Positions 1 through 10,940 of a stretch of 64,000 bases of DNA are shown here, one piece after another. The DNA is taken from contig NC_088677.1 in NCBI RefSeq assembly GCF_950023065.1, forward strand, positions 61,653,469 to 61,717,468, read 5' to 3'. The DNA comes from Planococcus citri. Taxonomy: Eukaryota > Arthropoda > Insecta > Hemiptera > Pseudococcidae. How positions within the stretch are numbered: the first letter of the stretch is position 1; the number at the start of each line of letters is the position of its first letter. The notes beneath the pieces were generated by a model that saw only the letters and a list, made by a program, of their open reading frames with translations, made no database searches and was not told the origin of the DNA. Both the position numbers and the translations under genes were made by a program.

Positions 1-35
1 AAAAAAGAAGAACAATTATCTACATAAAAAATATT

Positions 36-1230
36 TTACATTACATATGTTTTGACTACTCTTCTGGAAAAACACTGGCATATTGGGCACTTCATTCGAC
101 CATTTTTAGCGAAGTTGGTGGCGCAGTCGATGCAACAGCATTCGTGCTTGCAGGTGTAAAAGATTGAATTTATTTCATTCTTCATGCAAATGCAGCATTT
201 TTTGGTGTTGTTGAGTTTGGCTACTCCGCACTGAAAACATAATGACAAAAATGAATAAATAATATTGTTCCAGAGTTTAAATTTGACACTTAGATCGAGG
301 AATAGTCTAATTTACCCGTTGAATGCTGCCAGATAAATCGATGTTTGAGATGATTACGCTGAAGGGCACCGGGGTAACACTATTGAGGTGTTCCTTTTTC
401 AGATTTTCCGCACTGGAATCAATCAATTTCTGCAAAAAATATAAAAAAGTAGATTAGAATTTTATGCATGGTAACGTAAGTACGCGATGTTTTGGAAAAA
501 AATGCTTGAAATATCATCCCCCCTCCCCCTTGTAAATCATTCGTTTTTCATATTTTCCGGGTTTTTTCATTTATTTTCGTAAGAAATGAAGATATTATGT
601 TATCAACCAAGTTCAATCTAAGTATAATAAAAAAATTTCTTTTTAATGAAGATGAGTTTGGACAAAACTACTCGAAAAAATCAGCCTCTGACATGCTATA
701 AAATGAAATCAAGAATTGCTTATTATGTTTTTAAAAAAATGGTCATAAGAAACTCACCATTTCAGACAATTCTTCATCGATGTGTTCGATTAGTTTCTTG
801 GCCGGACGCACCAAAAACGTCGAACAATTCCAGAGAATTACTTCATCGCCATCCGATTTATCGTAGCTAGGATTGAGCGATTCCTCTATTGCTGCCTCGG
901 TCTGTTGCACAGATCTTTCACACTGTGCTTTCTGTTGGTTCACCTCTCGTTCAAGTTTCTTGTATTCGGCGATAGCTTTCTGTAGTTTGGTTTTGGTCTC
1001 GTGTAGCTTTATACGAGACTTTGCCACACGAACTGAGGCTTTTCGAAAGTTCTCTTCCCGGGTGTTCAACGCCAACATCTGTTGAAAAATGAAAAATGCA
1101 TGTATAAAATGCTTGTAAAAAGAAGAAATTAGGGAATTCTTGGTATCACAAAAATAATTTCAGTTACCAAAGTTCCGGTTGGTTGGTTTCTCCGAATTCT
1201 CTGCTTGCATCCTTCGAGTGATTGAAAATT
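36..1230 (-). CDS. RING-finger protein with coiled coil (3' four exons)
   Basis: Four minus-strand exons join in phase 0: 1168-1230, 758-1078, 316-429 and 36-230 (stop TAA at 36-38). Each boundary has a GT donor (GTAACT, GTGAGT, GTAAAT) and an AG acceptor after a pyrimidine run. The 107-codon exon is rich in K, E and Q with heptad-like spacing, so it probably forms a coiled coil. The last exon holds a C3HC4-type RING: CCIC, then CKHECCCIDC, then CPIC, which would bind two zinc ions. RING proteins of this kind are usually E3 ubiquitin ligases; that activity is inferred from the motif alone. The RING lies at the extreme C-terminus, a layout seen in IAP-like and MUL1-like ligases, but I do not recognise the family. 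Alternative reading frames across the 1168-1230 exon hit stops after splicing, which supports the chosen frame. Confidence 0.72.
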
Positions 1231-2241
1231 CTGTAAATTAAAAAAAAAACATCAGAAAAAAATTCAGAAACTTTTTTGTACAAAATAATGATAGAAAAAA
1301 CGTAAGAATTTTGTTTGAATCCATTTTGACAATTTTTATGATTTTTGAAAAAATTTATTTTCGTTAGTTTTTGAAAAATTGAGAACTCTAGTTGATCGAA
1401 AGATATTAATGCATCGGAATAATCTTGTTTCAAATTTAATCGACTTACTCCCAGACATAATATTTCATCATTTTCGACTCAAGGGTTAAATCAATTTAAA
1501 AGAACAATCATCCGCCAAGTTGAGAACTTACTCTTGATCAGTTGCCTAATGCCTACCCACAAATTACAGGAACAAGTTATTATTAGGTACTGAGAGAGTT
1601 TTTGAGTCAGTCCTTTTTGTACCATGGTATTCCAGAAGAGATGTTTTGAAACAATTGTTTTTGAACTTTGAAGTGATCAATTTAAATGTTGGAAAAAACA
1701 CAGTTGAATGACTTTCCCACGCTTGATATTTTTTTTCAGAATTTATGTAGGTTTTTTGAAGCACTGGTTTCATCATTTATTAGATATTTTTATTCGAAAA
1801 TAAATATGCATAGTAACCGAAATTATCCTCATTTTTTCCTCCTGCGTTTCCCAAAAATTAATCGAAATATGAATGAAATGGAGTACCGAAGATCTGATAA
1901 TTTATGCCAAAATTTCAAGCTTAAATGTAAAACATTAGAACCGCCAATCAATTCAATTTAGAAATTGTTCAAGTAATACTAGGTTCTAATAATGGTGTCT
2001 CTTCAAAACTGAAAAATTTTGGAATCAATTAGTATCAAACCATTAAAAACTACATCAACTTTTGGTCAATTTTTTAAAAAGTTCTATACCTTTCTTAATG
2101 AAATGAGAATGAAATGCATGCCTATCAACACAATTACAACTAATTTTAATTTGAAAATAAAAATCATCGAATCATACACAAAAATTATAATATAGAAAAC
2201 TGACACTGAAATTCTGAAGTTGGTGAGTATTTTTTACTTAC

Positions 2242-2280
2242 CATTTTTATGCAACTTGTATTATCTCCACGACACGTAAA
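2242..2280 (-). CDS. Candidate alternative first exon of the RING gene
   Basis: On the minus strand an ATG at 2242-2244 is followed directly by GTAAGT. This would be a mostly untranslated exon whose last codon is the initiator. Its phase (0) matches the acceptor at 1230, so splicing would give a protein starting Met then Asn-Phe-Gln. The upstream limit is not visible; 2280 is arbitrary. It could be an alternative promoter for the RING gene or a chance match. Confidence 0.28.
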
Positions 2281-4904
2281 AAAATTGAAAATACGACACA
2301 CGAAATTTACACTTGAAACACACAAACCTACTAATAATTTTACACTAATAAAAAATTTTAAAAACGAACAAAAACGCGAAATTACGAGCTTACAAATAAT
2401 TTTAAATTAGGTAATGAAGGGAAAAAATGAAAGTAGGTATAGGTAAGGTACACACGATTTCGTCTCCGAATAGCAATAATTTCACGCGAACGTACTGATA
2501 AAAATCGTTTCAGAATATTATTCTCTTCGAGAACTGACAATGAAATGAGCATCGAGAATGTATCAAAATTTCTTTTTCACGTTTTCCTGAACAGGTTTCT
2601 GTATGGACGAACTTTTCAATCGAAGGAGATAAACGCGTAACTTGCGTGAATATTAGCTACCTATCGCTATAATATGGGTATGCAATGGCTATTGAAAACA
2701 GGTACAGAGGTTCGTTTATCTTGTTGATTGTGGCGAACAAAACAATGGTTCCGTATCTGACTCAACATGAATGGGATTCACTTCTACGAACTCTCTCTGT
2801 GCCAATGGGCAATGGGTTAGGTTGCAGCACAGGTTGCTTTGTACAAAGGTGAAGTGAATGAAATGTACGAATGATCCTAATTAAGCTGACATTTTATCGT
2901 TATGAGTGGTTTTTTCGCTAAGGATTGGTTGGAACTAAGTAGGTATATGATATGAGGGTCCTAATTTGAACTTCATGGGGAAATGAGCATTGTGTTAATG
3001 TAAATGATTACTTACTCGATATTCACATTTTTTATTAGTAATTTCTGAAGAAGGCACTTCGCATGTAGAAAGTAAACGATTATAACGAGAAGTGGCAGAC
3101 TGGCCTATGATGTTGATTGGCGATCGCCAGGAGCCTCCAAACACCAACAGGGCCCCACGTAAAAACCAAAAATATGAGAAATTGATCAGGCAGTGAGGCG
3201 TAATGATGATGAGAAAAAAAAATCCGATCTCCTTAATTTTTTCTCTCAAGGAATGAAAGAAAACAGGGAATTTTTCTAGCAACAAAACTAGCTAAAACTT
3301 CTTCATGTCGAGTTCCCGATTGAACAACGCTTTCGATAAATTTCTATTTGAAGTTGGATTTCTTACCAGGATCAAGTTAATTTTACTTTTTCGCTCGGTA
3401 GAGCTGAACTGCCAAACACGGGTTTTTGTTTTGTATCCATGTTATATAAAATGTATGCTTACCAAATACGATATGGTATATGGCGGATGCTCCTCGTATA
3501 TACATACTTACAGTTATACCAGATAGGGGCATGGGGGTAGGTGTTGTTTTTCTAACTCGATGTAGATATACAAGAATATCTCGAGCTTTATAGGTACCGA
3601 ATACCCATACAGTATATATGATGTCCGAGAGTCTGAGTAATTTTTTTGTTCGCTTTTCGCTCTCGCCCTAAGTCACAATCCAATTCCGTATAGTGACCAT
3701 GTTAAATCGAATAAACACGCTACAAATCTTTTTGTTTCGTAAAAGCTTATTCAAATCTTAACAGATATACTCGTACGCAGACAAATCGTGGTGTGTGTAG
3801 CGAATGGGAAAAAATATGTCAGCGTTATTTTATTCGTTCAAACGATTCGCCCGTTATTTTCTACTTTCGCAAAGCTAGGTATATTAAATTCCCGGGCTTT
3901 ATTTCTTCGTAATGTTTTCGTTTTGGGGATATAAGTGCATAAAAAGACGAGTACGATAAAATATTGTACTTACGTATATCGTCGAGTATATTTAGCGAAA
4001 TGCGAAGTACTTTTACTTGAACGTCCAAAAGATGCGAATCGTTTGTGCGAGTGAAGAAAAACTCTCCGGGTGATTCGGTAAGACGTATGGAAAATATTAA
4101 TGGTTGGGGGAGGGGGGAAATTGAGATGAAAATTTTGATAAAAATTTCGGTGCTTGAAATTTTTGAAGATTCTTAATTTTTACCTTGCTTTATTCAGATT
4201 TTGTCTAGTGTCATTTAATCTAAGTACTCGTATAGCATTTCGAAAAAAAATGTGCGTCAGTTCGTTATTTTTTTTGTTATTACTGGCAATTAAACCTTTC
4301 GAGGTGTCCGCCTCCGATTTGAATGTGACCACGATTTTTGGAAAGAGCATAGTCTGAAGCTATTATAACCAAAATACCAGGTGCTCAAATTGATTTTTAA
4401 ATTTTTGGCGAATTTTTGAAAATTGAAAAATGTTGTCCACTTTTAACAATTTATGCGATTTTTTTGAAAAAAAATCATTTTATTCAGTAAAAATGATGAA
4501 GTAATATGTATATTTGTACTTAGTACATATCAACACTCTTGAACCGAACTTTACCATTTCTGGTAATTTTAGAGGCTCCAGCGCGAATTTTGATTTTCCC
4601 AGAATTTTATATTTTCTTTAGAAGGAATGAAAATCAATTTGGCCAATTAAGAATCAAATTGCGGTATATTCTCACTCTCTTCATTTGAGCCGATTTCCAG
4701 GTGGATATCTCGAGGGTGTCTTTTAACCAACATTCTCCAGTTACAAGTAGAAATACTGATTGAAAAACTTGCTTGAGGTGTGCGCCTGGAAATCAGGCCA
4801 ATTGTAGATGAACTCGTTGAATGGAGTTGTCGAAAATCGTACTGATGGCTTCAGAATACATATGTCTCAAAACATTGACATTTGAAGATTCCAAAAAATT
4901 TCCT

Positions 4905-5415
4905 AAATAATTTTTGTTTTTGAGTAGAAACAAACTACTTTATGATGTATTTTTACTTATGCATTGTTATGTAAGTACACTTTGATTTGAATTGTAATTT
5001 CTCGAAATTTTCAGTGAGCACATATTATTATTATAGTGTTTCAAAATGTTCACAATTTTATTCTGTTCAAAATTGGGGGTTTACCCAACGGCTCAGCGAT
5101 TTACCGTTCAAAATTTATTAAAGCTCAAAGTTGTGAAAAGTGAAAACCAGTGATGCAAAGTAAAAATCTAAAAATCAAACTTTGAGCTTTAATGAATTCT
5201 GAACGGTGAACACTAGCACCTTTGGATAAAAAACTATTTTGAACATAATAAAATTTTGAACATTGTGTGGTATATAAAACACCGATGTGTTCATTGAAAA
5301 TTTCAAAAAATTTCATAATTTCAATTCAAAATATACCTACCTACTTACATAATGACCTGTGAATGAAAATACTTCATAAAGTAGTTGTCTCTGCACGAAA
5401 ACAAACCATTCGACG
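4905..5415. repeat. Diverged inverted repeat, MITE-like
   Basis: Left arm 4905-5132 and right arm 5178-5415 are reverse complements with scattered mismatches and small indels, separated by about 45 bases. The best part is 5103-5132 against 5178-5207, a 30-base stem with about two mismatches. The outer part pairs around the shared words CTACTTTATGA and TTATGTAAGTA. No terminase-like ORF or clear target duplication was seen, so this is an old foldback or MITE remnant. Confidence 0.6.
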
Positions 5416-5749
5416 ACAAATTTAATCTAAATCAAGAAAAGTCTTCATCAAAATTTACGTACTCGTAAATTCATTTGTTCATATCTATGTATACCTACAT
5501 AATATGAAGAATTATACAAAGAATTGGGTAACTACTTGCGATTTTTGAAGAGTTTTTCTACGTATTAATGACGGATTAAAATTAGCCACCCTAACATTTT
5601 TCATTCAAAGGTAGGTGTTGAAACGATGTTTTGAGGAAGAGAACTGACTGTAGAATCGAAATTTTGTAATATTGAATCCCCCGATTTTCACTTTTTTTTT
5701 TATCAAAATTGCTTCAAAACCTACCTTAATAACATGGACATGAATGATC

Positions 5750-5764
5750 GGGGGGGGGGGGGGG
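5750..5764 (+). repeat. Poly-G run (15 G)
   Basis: Fifteen consecutive G on the plus strand, 33 bases past the distal first-exon donor of the RING gene and inside its presumed intron. Similar shorter G runs occur near 43360, 61890 and 62410. On the transcribed minus-strand RNA this is a C run. Confidence 0.9.
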
Positions 5765-5797
5765 ATACGCGTCAAATACATACGAGTATGTACTTAC

Positions 5798-5860
5798 CAA
5801 ATAAAAATTATCATCCAGCTGCTGTTCTTCATCCATTTCTTCTTGATTTTCCGAAGACAT
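5798..5860 (-). CDS. Candidate first coding exon of the RING gene (distal)
   Basis: A 21-codon stretch starts with ATG at 5858-5860 and ends at a strong GTAAGT donor after a TTG codon, in phase 0. The peptide is acidic (E, D and Q rich). Its phase fits the acceptor at 1230, which would give a protein of about 251 residues after removal of a 4.6-kb intron. Upstream on the same strand there is an AG acceptor-like site near 5890 and a GTGAGT near 5934; the 45-nt gap between them is short for an intron. The link to the RING gene is inferred from strand, phase and lack of another partner. Confidence 0.42.
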
Positions 5861-7209
5861 AGCTATGTTTAAATTATGTATATTTAGGCCTAAATGAAAA
5901 GTAAGTATAACAATAACACAAGTCACAAACTCACGAACACTGAAAATGCACGTAGGCCTACTGATGAACAACCGAACACTCGACACTCCGTAACATCTAA
6001 CATAACCTACACATAGGTTTTAAAAAAACCAACGGTCGTTTTGAAAAGTTATGTCCGCGTTGATTGCCAATATTTTGACATTATTGGCAAAAAAACTTTT
6101 GACACTTGCGTGCACCTTTGAAAATTGCCACCAGTCCTGAAAGTTTGGCAAAGTATTGGCAAAATGATTTTCATTTTTTTTCTGCCAACAATTTTCCAAA
6201 AAAGTGACAAATGGCAATTTTCAAATTGCCATTGCGCTAATCGGGCTGTCGAAAAATAAATTTTCTCCCATGCAAACGAAAACTGGGAAAAAACACCGAG
6301 AAATGGAGCTATGACGTCATCAATAAGGTGCTCCGATTCCGGTCAAGATAGACTCCTAGTATAGTGTTAGTGTCGGACGAGAATTATCCTAAATGCAATT
6401 TTCTGTAAGTCAAGCCAAGGAAAAAACTTATTTTGCAATCAGCGATTAGCTGATGGCTTGTTTCAAAAATTGTTCAACGTGTCAAACATTGTTCAAAATT
6501 TTCGCTCGTTGCCGAAAATTTAACTTTTTAGCAATTGAAACGAAAGACCTTCTGTTAACGTGTATTTCTCATAAACATTAGAAAAGCAAGCATGAATAAC
6601 ACTAGGCAACAATTTTAAACTTTTTTTTAGTGTTTGGGTTGAAAATGGGCTCAATCGATACTTCAGACTCTAAAACAGAAAACAGATAGTGAGTTTTTTA
6701 AATTTGAGTTGTTTTTGTGGTCAGGAGAGATAGTCAAAGTTGCAGAAATGACCGTTTTTGTCCTACTTCAAGAGTCCGATGGCTTAAAGCGAAAACGTCC
6801 TAATAGGTATACCTATCCAAAAAGTAAGATCTTACAGTAAAGACGAAATGAAGTTTTCAACTGATCGCTAAAACTGTCACGTCGAAAATACCAAAGTGGG
6901 ATAAATGAAGCAATGTTACTAGATGACCTAGTGTCAATTTCCTTCACTCCTTTTTCGAAAATATATTCTTTTGAAGGAGTAGTGACTTGAAAACGAGAGT
7001 GATTATGTATAGGACTTTTTCGCTCTGGTGAATTGGAGATGAGAACTTTTCGCTCTGGGAAAACTCTGATTTATAGGGAGAAATAATCCTATAAGACAAA
7101 GTTTTCAATCTCATTCTACATCTTATTTGTTTCATGGATGTATGTATTTCAGGTTATTTTACTGATTAGCTTGAGAAAAATAAAATATAATATTGATTTA
7201 TGTAGTGAG
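5861..7209. other. Non-coding stretch between RING gene and gypsy element
   Basis: No gene is supported. The part nearest 5861-6000 may hold the promoter and 5' UTR of the minus-strand RING gene. Around 6430-6460 is a copy of a short dispersed motif (TTGCAATCAGC followed by TGATGG) also seen near 49645 and 63350. Around 7010-7060 the phrase TTTTCGCTCTGG is repeated. Confidence 0.5.
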
Positions 7210-9748
7210 TAATATGTGGTGACTTCGAAAACGTAAGATAAATGAAAAATTTCTTCACTGCCCAGACAATTGCAAGGGCCTCTTTATCAATCGTACTATA
7301 TTTACGCTGTGTGCTATTCAAACTTTTTGAAGCAAAAGCGATGGGCCTTTCAGATCCATCAGGGAGTTTATGAGATAGCACTGCGCCTAAACCAACTGAC
7401 GAAGCGTCAGTGGCTAAAATTAATGGCAAATCTTTATTAAAAGGAATTAGAACCCTATCACTGACGATTTCATCAGCAAGTTGCTTAAAAGCTGACTCAC
7501 AGTTTTTTGTCCATTTGAACTTTTTGTCACTGCGGAGACGTTTATTCAAAGGTTCAATCAATGTCGCGAAATTCGGAATAAATTGATGATAATGATTTGC
7601 CAACCCAATCAGACTTCGTAATTTTGAAACGTCTGTTGGGCGTTGGGTTTTTAAAATCTTTTCGATTTTATCTTTGGTTTTATGAATACCAAATTTATCG
7701 ATTTTATAACCAAGATATTTCAAAGAAGTTTCGAAAAATGAACACTTCTCTTTATTTAGACGAATGTCATTTTCCTGAAGAATTTTCAGAACCATTTCAA
7801 GTCTAGCTAATAGCTCTTCAGCAGAAGTTGCTTGAATTTTAATATCGTCGAAAAAGACAGAAACACCTTCAATGTTACCTAATAGGGAGTCAATATAACG
7901 TTGCCAAATACTTGGCGCGTTTTTAATACCGAAAAATAATCGTTTGACCTTGAAATTACCCAAATGGGTTGAAAGAGTTTGCAATAATGAAGAATCCTCA
8001 TCAGACTCTAAATGCAAATATGCATTTTTGATATCAAGTTTACAGAATAAAATTCCTCCAGTCAATTTTGAGAAAATCTCATTAAGATGTGGAATGGGGT
8101 ATTTATCATCAACAAGAAACTTGTTCAAGGTGGATTTATAATCTCCACAAATTCGAATTCTCCTACCTTTTTTGAAAACAGGAACGATAGGAGTTCCCCA
8201 TTCAACTTGATCAATTTTTTCAATAATACCTTGTTTTTCAAGGTCACGCAATGCGTTTGAAACTTCTTCGCGAATAGCGAAAGGAACAATTCTAGGTTTA
8301 AGAAACACTGGATTTGAATTTTCTCGAACATTTAAATGAAATTTGAAATTTTTGGCTTTGCCTACAGACTCGTCAAAAAGTGACGAATATTTCTTCAAAA
8401 TTGCATCAAGTGCAGTTTTCTTCGAATCAGGTTTTATTTCAACCTTGTGAAGATTTAAATGAACATTATTGCGCTTATCAATAATATTGAGAGCACGTAA
8501 CCAAGGCCTACCAATTATGGTATCTGTTTTTTCTTTGACAATAACGATTGACACATTCTGAGCCTCAGTATTTTCAAATTTGACCGAAGAGCATAGATAA
8601 CTACCTATGGGTCGCCTACATTCCTTAAAATAAGAAACCAAGGTGCAATTTGGAGGGTCCAATTTAGCACCAGGGAAAAGTTTTTGAAAATTTTCAAAAC
8701 ACATAACTGACATGCCAGCACCTGGATCGAATTCCATATCAACAGGTTGGTTATTAATAATAACAGGCATGATAATTTTATCATCCATTTTTCTCAAATC
8801 TGACAAATGATGGATGTCTACTGAAATTTCAGACGAATCAAACGAATAGTCAACATGATCAAGCAATTTAACTTCTTTTGAAGACTTGAAATTTTTACCC
8901 TTTTTCGGATTTTTAGTATTTTTATGCATAGTGGATCGAGAAGAATTTTTGCTTAAACAAGCAGGCGAAATATGCCCTTTTTTTCCACATGCATTACAGG
9001 TACTCTCTTTGTGTGGACACTCATCAGGTGTATGATTGGTCCAACCACATCGAGAACATTTCTTAGACGAAGAATCAAACTGATAATGGGTTTTCTTAGA
9101 TTTCCCATTATTTTTAAAATTGACTTTATGAATGGTGGTCGAAGAATCTTGACCAATCACATTATTTGTTTGAGCAGAAGCTGCTTTCGTCATTTCGTAA
9201 TTTTTGGCCACAGTGACAGCTTTTTCAAAAGTGTCAGGTTCAGATTCGAAAATTTTGTAACGAATTTCGTCACTCGAAATACCTACACTAAATTGTGTGA
9301 TTAAACCTTCTTGCAGCCATTGAGAGGGAAATTTACAAGACATAGAAAGCCTTTTCAATTCTGCAGCATATTCTTGGATAGCTTCATTTTCCTTCTGATT
9401 GCGTTTGTAAAATTTAAAACGCTCAGCATATTTATTTGGCTCCGGATTAAAATAATCGGACAATTTATCCACTACCTGATCTAGAGTGATGGTGGCGTGT
9501 TCTGGCTCCAAAGGGGCAAAAAGATCGCAAAGTCGTTCGTAAGTTGATAAGCCAATAGCATCCAATAAGATTGGTTTCTGCTTAGCCGCGGGAACACTGT
9601 GTAGAGTGAATTTATTCTTCAAAACTTTCACATATGTGGCCCATTTGCAGTTCTTTTCATTGAAAGCTTCAATTTGGAAATTAATGCGAAAAGTTTCGCG
9701 AGTTGGTTGAGGTACAGCACCAATAGCACCATCCGCACCATCCGGCAT
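7166..9748 (-). CDS. Ty3/gypsy Gag-Pol, truncated in RNase H
   Basis: One 860-codon frame starts with ATG at 9746-9748. Gag occupies about residues 1-290 and has two CCHC-type zinc knuckles (231-246 and 251-265). The protease active site reads DPGAG (341-345) where D-T/S-G is usual, and IIGRPWL (411-417) is the flap-distal motif. Reverse transcriptase covers about 480-690: RICGDY (532-537), KLDIKNAY (570-577) and FFDDIKI (632-638) in place of YVDD, with both catalytic aspartates kept. RNase H begins with LATDASS (778-784) and stops near residue 838. The last 22 or so codons come from the inverted LTR tip and from flanking DNA. Integrase is absent, so the copy cannot be autonomous. Gag and Pol are fused without a frameshift. 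Known role of the family: copying and integrating the element's RNA. Confidence 0.9.
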   Translation of the reverse strand: MPDGADGAIGAVPQPTRETFRINFQIEAFNEKNCKWATYVKVLKNKFTLHSVPAAKQKPILLDAIGLSTYERLCDLFAPLEPEHATITLDQVVDKLSDYFNPEPNKYAERFKFYKRNQKENEAIQEYAAELKRLSMSCKFPSQWLQEGLITQFSVGISSDEIRYKIFESEPDTFEKAVTVAKNYEMTKAASAQTNNVIGQDSSTTIHKVNFKNNGKSKKTHYQFDSSSKKCSRCGWTNHTPDECPHKESTCNACGKKGHISPACLSKNSSRSTMHKNTKNPKKGKNFKSSKEVKLLDHVDYSFDSSEISVDIHHLSDLRKMDDKIIMPVIINNQPVDMEFDPGAGMSVMCFENFQKLFPGAKLDPPNCTLVSYFKECRRPIGSYLCSSVKFENTEAQNVSIVIVKEKTDTIIGRPWLRALNIIDKRNNVHLNLHKVEIKPDSKKTALDAILKKYSSLFDESVGKAKNFKFHLNVRENSNPVFLKPRIVPFAIREEVSNALRDLEKQGIIEKIDQVEWGTPIVPVFKKGRRIRICGDYKSTLNKFLVDDKYPIPHLNEIFSKLTGGILFCKLDIKNAYLHLESDEDSSLLQTLSTHLGNFKVKRLFFGIKNAPSIWQRYIDSLLGNIEGVSVFFDDIKIQATSAEELLARLEMVLKILQENDIRLNKEKCSFFETSLKYLGYKIDKFGIHKTKDKIEKILKTQRPTDVSKLRSLIGLANHYHQFIPNFATLIEPLNKRLRSDKKFKWTKNCESAFKQLADEIVSDRVLIPFNKDLPLILATDASSVGLGAVLSHKLPDGSERPIAFASKSLNSTQRKYSTIDKEALAIVWAVKKFFIYLTFSKSPHITHYINQYYILFFSS
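7210..7214. repeat. Target-site duplication TAATA (left)
   Basis: Identical to 10132-10136 and directly abutting both TGTGG-type ends of the gypsy-derived element; 5 bp is within the usual Ty3/gypsy range. Confidence 0.72.
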
Positions 9749-9845
9749 TGCGATTAATTATCGAATCGATTGTTAATCACGAAAAATATTTAAATCAAAA
9801 ATTCGCACACGAAAAATTCGCACTATTGAGATCTATATCGAATAG

Positions 9846-9863
9846 ATCCCATCCTCGTCGCCA
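9846..9863 (-). promoter_or_regulatory. Primer-binding site of the gypsy element
   Basis: TGGCGACGAGGATGGGAT on the minus strand starts one or two bases inside the LTR. TGGCGAC-type sites that pair with a tRNA 3' end are common in insect gypsy elements; which tRNA is used is not determined here. Confidence 0.6.
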
Positions 9864-9864
9864 A

Positions 9865-10131
9865 TGTTGTAGTCGGCGCGAAAATACTCATCGCCGAACC
9901 AACGAATATGTAAAAATACACGAACGCATAGTCGAATGTGTTTATTAACTCGTATGTTACAAGACTGCCGATGGCAGGAAAACCATATAGCCGCGAGAGC
10001 TAACGAGAGCTATATTCAAGGTCTAAAACTGGAGACATTATCGAGATGATTTATGACCTTCTCGAAGTGTTAGGTAGGTATACGTACATAGGTATAAGAT
10101 ACATGTACAATACGTTTTCGAAGTCACCACA
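9865..10131 (-). repeat. LTR of the gypsy element (5' LTR)
   Basis: On the minus strand it begins TGTGGTGAC and ends CTACAACA (or CTACA at 9868, which is equally possible), giving the TG..CA form of LTRs. An AATAAA poly(A) signal lies at 9941-9946. The internal side is followed at once by a primer-binding-site-like sequence. No second full copy is present in the window. Confidence 0.75.
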
Positions 10132-10136
10132 TAATA
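10132..10136. repeat. Target-site duplication TAATA (right)
   Basis: Partner of 7210-7214, immediately outside the LTR start at 10131. Confidence 0.72.
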
Positions 10137-10326
10137 ATTGATATCTTGTGATCTGAAACTGAAATTACTGACTTCTTCAGCTGAAAGAGTGAAAGCAGAA
10201 CTGCCTGAAGCAAACAGAAAAAACAATAACTGCACAAATCAATTGTCATTCAATTGAAAAAACAGTCATCGAATATAACAATAAATACTTGATTAATCTA
10301 AAACACTAATCATTAAAATTCAAAAA

Positions 10327-10940
10327 TTAAAACTCATAATCGATTTCCAAGTTTGTTACTACAATTTCGTAGTCGTCATCAGGCCTCATCCTATCTGCAG
10401 TGTTCTTTGGCACTACTGAGCCTTTTTTGCCGTCAGTTTCGTCCCAAACATGACACAGTTCATTACGTAAGTTATCAAAGATTGTGAAATTATATACACA
10501 AAGCTTTCTCGAGTAATACCTACATTATTGTGAGTTTTCACAGTAAAGCAACAACGTTAAAATAGCTCGTAGATCAAATGTAGCGAATCGGAAACGATCA
10601 GGGCGAGCAATAGCCTCGTTCTTATCAGCTTCTTTGGCTGCACTAATTGCTATTTTCCGTTCGATATGTTCGTCATATCCATCTGGGTTTTCACAAGTAG
10701 TACATTGATCTTTTTTAGGGACGTAAAAAGCTAACCGTGGTTCATGGTGGTTGAAAATACGATCGAAAACATCTCTGACACTGCCCCTTCACCTTGTTCG
10801 GCCTCATATAATCTGTATAACGTTGCTTTATTCATTTTTGGCTCGAAGTACACGCAGGAAGAATCCTTTCTACAGTAGTGTGCAGGTTGTTTCGGAATTG
10901 AGGCCAAAATACTTCCCAAAAAGTCCTGCTTTTTTTTCAA
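10327..10940 (-). pseudogene. Fragment of an insect transposase-like gene (PKKDQC family)
   Basis: Two overlapping minus-strand frames match, in order, blocks I know from a widespread insect transposon-derived protein family: HYCRKDSS and KMNKATLYRLY in the first frame (10940 to about 10770), then PKKDQCTTC, FDLRAIL, YYSRKLCVYNFTIFD and VWDETDGKKGS in the second (about 10775-10327). A frameshift separates the two frames near 10770 and an in-frame TAA sits at 10525-10527. The remainder of the catalytic domain is absent, so this is a dead fragment. I recognise the family by these blocks but cannot name its superfamily securely. Confidence 0.65.

Larger units (their letters stand above)
1231..5797 (-). 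other. Presumed large intron of the RING gene
   Basis: No coding exon is convincing here apart from the alternative first exon at 2242. The short open frames (for example near 1686-1961, 2995-3285 and 4154-4357) have no recognisable domain. The one at 4154-4357 runs into a dispersed noncoding repeat. A diverged inverted repeat lies at 4905-5415. Confidence 0.4.
7215..10131 (-). mobile_element. Rearranged Ty3/gypsy retrotransposon with two inverted U3 tips
   Basis: In minus orientation the element has a 5' LTR (about 9865-10131), a primer-binding site, a short leader, an intact Gag-Pol frame and then an abrupt end inside RNase H. The 3' LTR and integrase are missing. The last 21 bases (7215-7235) repeat the start of the LTR (TGTGGTGACTTCG...) in inverted orientation, so both outer ends read TGTGG inwards. 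The 5-bp word TAATA flanks the whole unit at 7210-7214 and 10132-10136, which indicates one integration event of this already rearranged form. The coding frame has no internal stops, so the insertion is probably fairly recent. Confidence 0.82.

Noticed and set aside
4154..4357. Open frame with a hydrophobic stretch like a signal peptide
   Set aside because: Its 3' half matches the dispersed noncoding repeat also seen at 42540, and no splice sites or homologous domain were found.
8972..9304. 110-codon plus-strand frame
   Set aside because: It is antisense to the well-supported gypsy gag region and has no domain of its own.
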